A stretch of 64,000 bases of DNA from Ischnura elegans. Its lineage: Eukaryota > Arthropoda > Insecta > Odonata > Coenagrionidae. Below, piece by piece: positions 26,201 to 32,200 of the stretch. The notes under the pieces are model-generated. The model searched no databases and was not told where the DNA came from. It saw only the letters and a program-made list of their open reading frames with translations. Location: NCBI RefSeq assembly GCF_921293095.1, contig NC_060251.1, forward strand, positions 98,566,566-98,630,565. The letters run 5' to 3'. Made by a program: the position numbers and the translations under genes. Every line of letters starts with the position of its first letter. Position 1 is the first letter of the stretch.

Positions 26201-29200
26201 TTCTCTGAAAATTCTCTGCCACTGCCGGGATTTGAACCCGAACCCGCCGGGTGGGAAGCCAACACTCTAGCCACCACACCAACCCGATCCCCCGACGCAG
26301 TTGCTGTGACACGCGTGGTACTCGATTAGAAGTCTAAGTAGACATTGCAAAATCTCAATATTAATAATATATACATTTCTTCCAAACATATATACAGTAA
26401 ATACAGTAAATTATTTACATTCATGGAAGTAAGTTAGTCTATAAGGCATGAAAGCCTGTTGTTAGGCTAACTTCAAAAAACTCTTAAATGCGGAAATAAA
26501 AACATGAAGCCAGAAGCAATAATTACCCAATGAAAACATGTCAGATATTTTGTACGAGTAAAAAAATTTCAAAATTTTGTGAATGTACAGTGGCGGAAAA
26601 AATTAACGCAAAGCTCGTTGGCGTCTGAGAGCGGCCAGTTCAGGAACCACTTGTCTTCCAAAATTTTGCCCTCGTAATGCTCTCATACAACCGGGAATTT
26701 TAAAATCTATGTGCACCCCATACCGGGGAAATCATCATATCCGTCGCATCATGGCAAGGCGCAAAAGATCCAGCTACGAATTCTTCGCCATATTCTCCGA
26801 AGTATGCTTCGCCCTCGACTCACCTACAAGGGAATCTACTCTCGTCGGGACATAGAGGACACAGCTGACATATTGGGCATTGAGACTGCCTTAGAACCCA
26901 ATCGTTCCGGTGTTGTAGTGGGTAAAGTATCATGCTTCGAATCAGAGGTTCCACGGATCAAGTCCCAGTGACGGATAACTTGATGCTGCACACACACACA
27001 CACACTGTAAACATTTTTCTGATCTTAAAACTTCGCAATACCTACCGATAGGTCCATAGGACGTTGTTATGGGTATTAAATTCTTACGCGCTTATTTATT
27101 TGTTGAAATTCAACCACCATATTGCATAACCATTTGGGCAGTTGACAGTGGAGTGAATTTGTGTACAATGTAATGTGTAGTATGAGTGTACAATGAGTAA
27201 TAATTTGTAATGAACAACACACATTAAATTTAAGCATAATATACAAAATGCACATGCAGACCCTTCATAATAACGATTCAGTATCATCAAAATTTCGTAC
27301 CCATTTTTTATCAGCCATAAGAATTAACCCTAACAAATAGTTCTGTGAATAAATAACCCAATGACTTCTTTAATTTTATTGGGTGTAGATTAAACAATTT
27401 TGCTCCCATATGCGAGAAACAATTTATATACGTAGGTTTCGGCATGGGGATCCAGAAACCTCTACGAAAATTAACAAACTTTTTACTCTCATATAATTGT
27501 GGGCTGTATTCACCACGTAAGAAGAACATTATCAGCAATTTATACATAGTACATATATATATCAATGAAATAATGTTTAGTCCAATGAATAAAGGATCTA
27601 TATTTATCCTTTTCGCTTGAGATTTTGCGTGCGAGAGGTATTTCCATCAAATTCATTGAACTGGCTATATATTGCTTCAAAAGGTCTAAGATTATATTTC
27701 CTCGTAACTTTCCCGGCTTATGTGGCTGAATGTCAAATTAAGGAGAATATACCTGCTTGGCTCGTTTGGTTATGGTATCTTTAAAAAAAATTGAACCGGC
27801 ATATTTTTGTGTTTGTTCCCCATTCTTGATTTAAAAAAAAGCTACTGTTAGCTCTAGAATTGGTCACGTTTATCAATCCACCCTCAACATGGGACAACCT
27901 CTTAGGAAAGGTCTTTTTGTGTGAATGGCATAAGGTTATTGAATAGTATTCCCTACGAAATCAGGGATTCATCTTCCTTACTCATATTAAGAAGAAGATA
28001 TTTTCATTATCTTTGAGCGATTGAGGGTAGATAATTATTTTTAATTTATGTATTATACATAAATTAATGTAATTTTTTGTTGTAATGCATTCACCCGCTT
28101 TATGGTACTGTCTTTACTTTGTTCGATTGTTCGAGCTCTGGATACAATGTATTGGTGTTTTTGTTCTTCAATTTGAGTTTGAGTCCAAGAAAAATTGATT
28201 CTTCTCTATTCTATTCTAAATTAAGTTGAGCTTCAACATTTGCCTGTACCTCAACACTGGCTATGTTACAATTGATGTTTGAATAACTTACCCAATTACT
28301 TCTTTGTAACTCTTTTACGTTGCAGAAAACTGTACAACATGACCAACCGGAGCGTGGTTCACGTCTACTTCAACGACTTCTACTGTATCAAGTACAGGAG
28401 AGACGCTGTTATGACCTGGGATGGTTTACTTGGTGGGTAATTGGTAAACTTTTTGCGTGCCACTATGACTATTCATTAGTTAAATAAGACCTTTCAGTAT
28501 TTTCAGTGAAATTTCAAGTTATATTAAAATCATTATTCCCACTGAAATTCAGTGGAAATATATCGTCTTGTTTGATTAATATGAATAACTTCCACTTCAT
28601 CGTGCTACATGCTATACCAAGGTATGACTATTTATTTTGCTTACAAAGCATTAAATACGTCTTGTTGCGTAAAAGATCAAGCCATTTATACCGGCGGTTC
28701 TATTTTTAGGGATCAGATATTCAAATAGCCTGGGAGGAGGATTATTGAGTTTGTCAATGTCTGTTTCAATTTTCTGGTCGTGTTTTGGACGTGGTACATA
28801 TAATAGGTAAACGTGTTTACGGAAATGTTCAAGCTAACCGTACTCAACTGATCCTTACTCTTAAGGTATTGTCTATTGTTATCCGCGTGTTATTAACAGT
28901 AGGATTTCTAGCTTATAGGATTCACATCTCCTAATAAGAGAGGTTTACCCTCTAGTGTAGTGAAAGAAAGTTGTTTGCGTCAGCTATTTATCTCCGTAAT
29001 GAAATTACGATTGATTTTTTTAAGTGGGTTAAATTTTTCCAGTGAATTTTGAAGCTTGTGCCTCTCAGATTATTCCTACGATATAATTAGCCATTCCGAG
29101 GATAATTCGAGGCTTGAAACCTTGTCCTTGCTATCGATCCATACCCCGTCGTAAAATCTTCAAAAAACAAATGATTTATTTCCTTCTCTCTGAAGAAACG

Positions 29201-32200
29201 ACGCGAGGCACGAAAGCCTGAAACGCGACACGCAGAGCTTCTTTCGAAAGAGGAATATTTCATTTCCAACGAGTTAACAGAAATCTAGAGTGATGATACA
29301 ACAAATGTAGACAGTGTACTAGTGTTACCTCAATGAGGTAGACAATTTCTCCAAATTATCAAGATAGCCTTTAATAGAAAATGTTAATGATCTCACGCTT
29401 CATAAATTTCACTTTACATGCCACCTTCCCTCAGGAACACATCAAATATCTACTGAAGTTAGAACTCTACGAATTATAATACAACAAAATTTAATAAATG
29501 AACATTTAATAACTTATTTAAGCTAGATTAATAAGCTTTTAAGAAGTTATTCAACCATTTTTCCATAGAGGGTCCAAAATTTTAATAAGCTCACGCTTCA
29601 AAAAATTTCACCAAGCATACATCCTTCCCGCGCAAATACACAAAATTTGCAACTAATTTAGAATTTTTCCTTTTATATAAATACCAAATTAAATTTATTA
29701 GCACGCTATTCCTTATAAGTTACTCGAACATTGTAAATTTTGATTTTTTCCCAGCGTATGGATTAAAGGAATTCTCGGGTGTCCCACCGGGTTTGGTTTT
29801 TTGTAATTGGTCCCAACGTTTCGACGGCTGAGTCTACCCTTAAAGACGATCGCAGACTCAGCCGCCGAAGCGTTGGGAACAAAAACCACACCCGATAGAA
29901 AACCCGAGAATTACTCGAACAATCTTCCCGTAGAGATCCAAATTTTAAAATCCAAGTTATCTCACATTTCAAAATTTTCACTCGATATAAACCTTCTCAC
30001 GGAAACACTCGAAATTTTAAACGAAATTAAGATTCTTCAAATTTTATATAAACGCCAAATTTAATTGATGAGCACCTATATGAGCACCCAAAAAAATTAC
30101 TAAAATATTCTTCCCGTAGAGAATCTAAATTTTAATAATCTCACCCTTCATAAATTTCACTTTTTAACAAACCTATCCACGGAAACACACGAAATTCGCA
30201 CCGAAGTTAGAACTCTCAGAGAAGTTAGAGGTGTCTTCCTTCTCCACCCTCATAACCCTTGTATTAATATCTTGCATACTACCCTGCAAGCCGCCTCAAA
30301 GGGCGGGGGATGGTATGACACTGGCCGTTGACAAATAAAAAGGAAATTCTTTTATAAAGTTCCACCTGGCATTTACTAAATTCCTGTAGTCTCTCCGAAA
30401 ATTGTTTTATCGCCAGCATTTTTAATACTTCTTATTCTTTCTCCTGCAAACCTTTATCCTTCTTTCCTTCATTAGAGCCGTTTCTATTAATTTTTCTATG
30501 TGAAGGTTGTACAACACCACTGACAAGAAGCAACGTTGCCTATTTCGCTTTCCAATCCTCATTTCTTATTTTTCCTCGTCTTATAATTACAATAGCAGTA
30601 AATATCATGGTGAAATAGCTGTATTCTGCTGTACGAAAATTCTCTTTGATCACTGCCTGTGGAATTTTTCAAGGCAAACAAATAGATCGGCTGTGAGAAT
30701 AGATTTGCTTTTTTTTTAAGCAATCAAGAAAAATTTTGCTTCCTTTTAAATTCCCATTGTGCCCTCCATTGAGTTTTCATACTAGTTTCCGTAATTTCGT
30801 TCCATCGCCGTCAAGATCATAAGTCAGTAATCATTAGATTGGTTTGACACAGCTCTCCGTCACAAACACAATTTTCAGTCGTTTCACAATGCTCTACGCA
30901 AAATTTAAAAAAATCGACGGGTTGACGCAGAAAACATAACAGAACGAGAAATAAAAATTACTTCATCTTACTCGAAATAAAAATTAATTTATATGTCAAT
31001 TAGGTTTGCCGGATAAATTTACTTATTAGCAAACACTGGTGTTTGATTCATCCCATCGAAGACAAGCCCTATGATCCCTACCAATCGCGATTCTCGCCTG
31101 TTTCTCCATGACATCTGGAGGGTTTTCAATTGCCAATGACACATGGCTTTCTAACGCAGCACTATTTTCGCCGAGACATTTTCATATGAATAAAATCCTC
31201 AATCCGCCCGTGTGTTTGTATACTCAATTATGCTTCATAAAAGTCTCTGCAGCACATTTCTTAAATAAAATAATAGAAATAAATTTTATTCCTAACTACA
31301 GTATAATAACTGTGGACAAATAAGTTTTAAGTTAAGTTTAAAAAAATTGCTGAGCTAATGTTTAGAAAAATTTTTTAGTTATTTTTTTAAGAAAAGTAAT
31401 TGAAAAAGAATATCTGTAGAAAGATGTACACTATCTACGACCCTTGAAGGGAAAACAATGCCAAAAAAAACTCCATCATCAGAAGTCGGCAATCGTTAGA
31501 TTGGTTTGACATAGCTTTCCTTTCCGCTCCTATTTGCTGGTATTTTCACAGCGACGTCTTTCTTCTCTTTTACATCTTTGAGTTTATGTCTTATGTAACT
31601 CATTTATAGCTTTCCTTAGCCTTTCTTCCCTTCCACCTGTCCTCCTGTTGTTCTCATTAGGCCATCATGCCTTATAATGTGGCCAAGTCAGTTGTCCAGT
31701 CCTCTCCTCAAGGTTTTTCGAAGTTTTCTACTTTCTCCCAATCTTATTAGCGCTTCTCCATTCCTCTGGATTCGTCTTATCTTCATCATTCTTCGGTAGT
31801 ACCACATTTCGAATACTTCCACTCTTGACTTCTCTGCTGCTGTCAACGACCACCTACATATCGACCTATTTGTTTACTACGTTTGCTTGGCAAATCTACT
31901 CATCAGCAGACGTTGGTAATTGATTTATGCCATCAAAGACAAGTCCTATGCTCCCTACGAAGTGCAAATCTGACCTATTTCTCCATTATATCTACAAGGT
32001 TATCACATGCCAACGGCACGTGGCTTTGTTACGGGTCAATAGTTTCTCCCAGACATTTCCATGTAAACAAAATTCAAACACAATAATGCGTCATAAAAAT
32101 AATGTTTTGTAAGAATGAGGATTGGTTACATGGATTAAAAGAATTCTCTTTAAAATATTGGCCCAGAAGGTTTCACCACTTTTATCTTAAGGCTGAAGTT

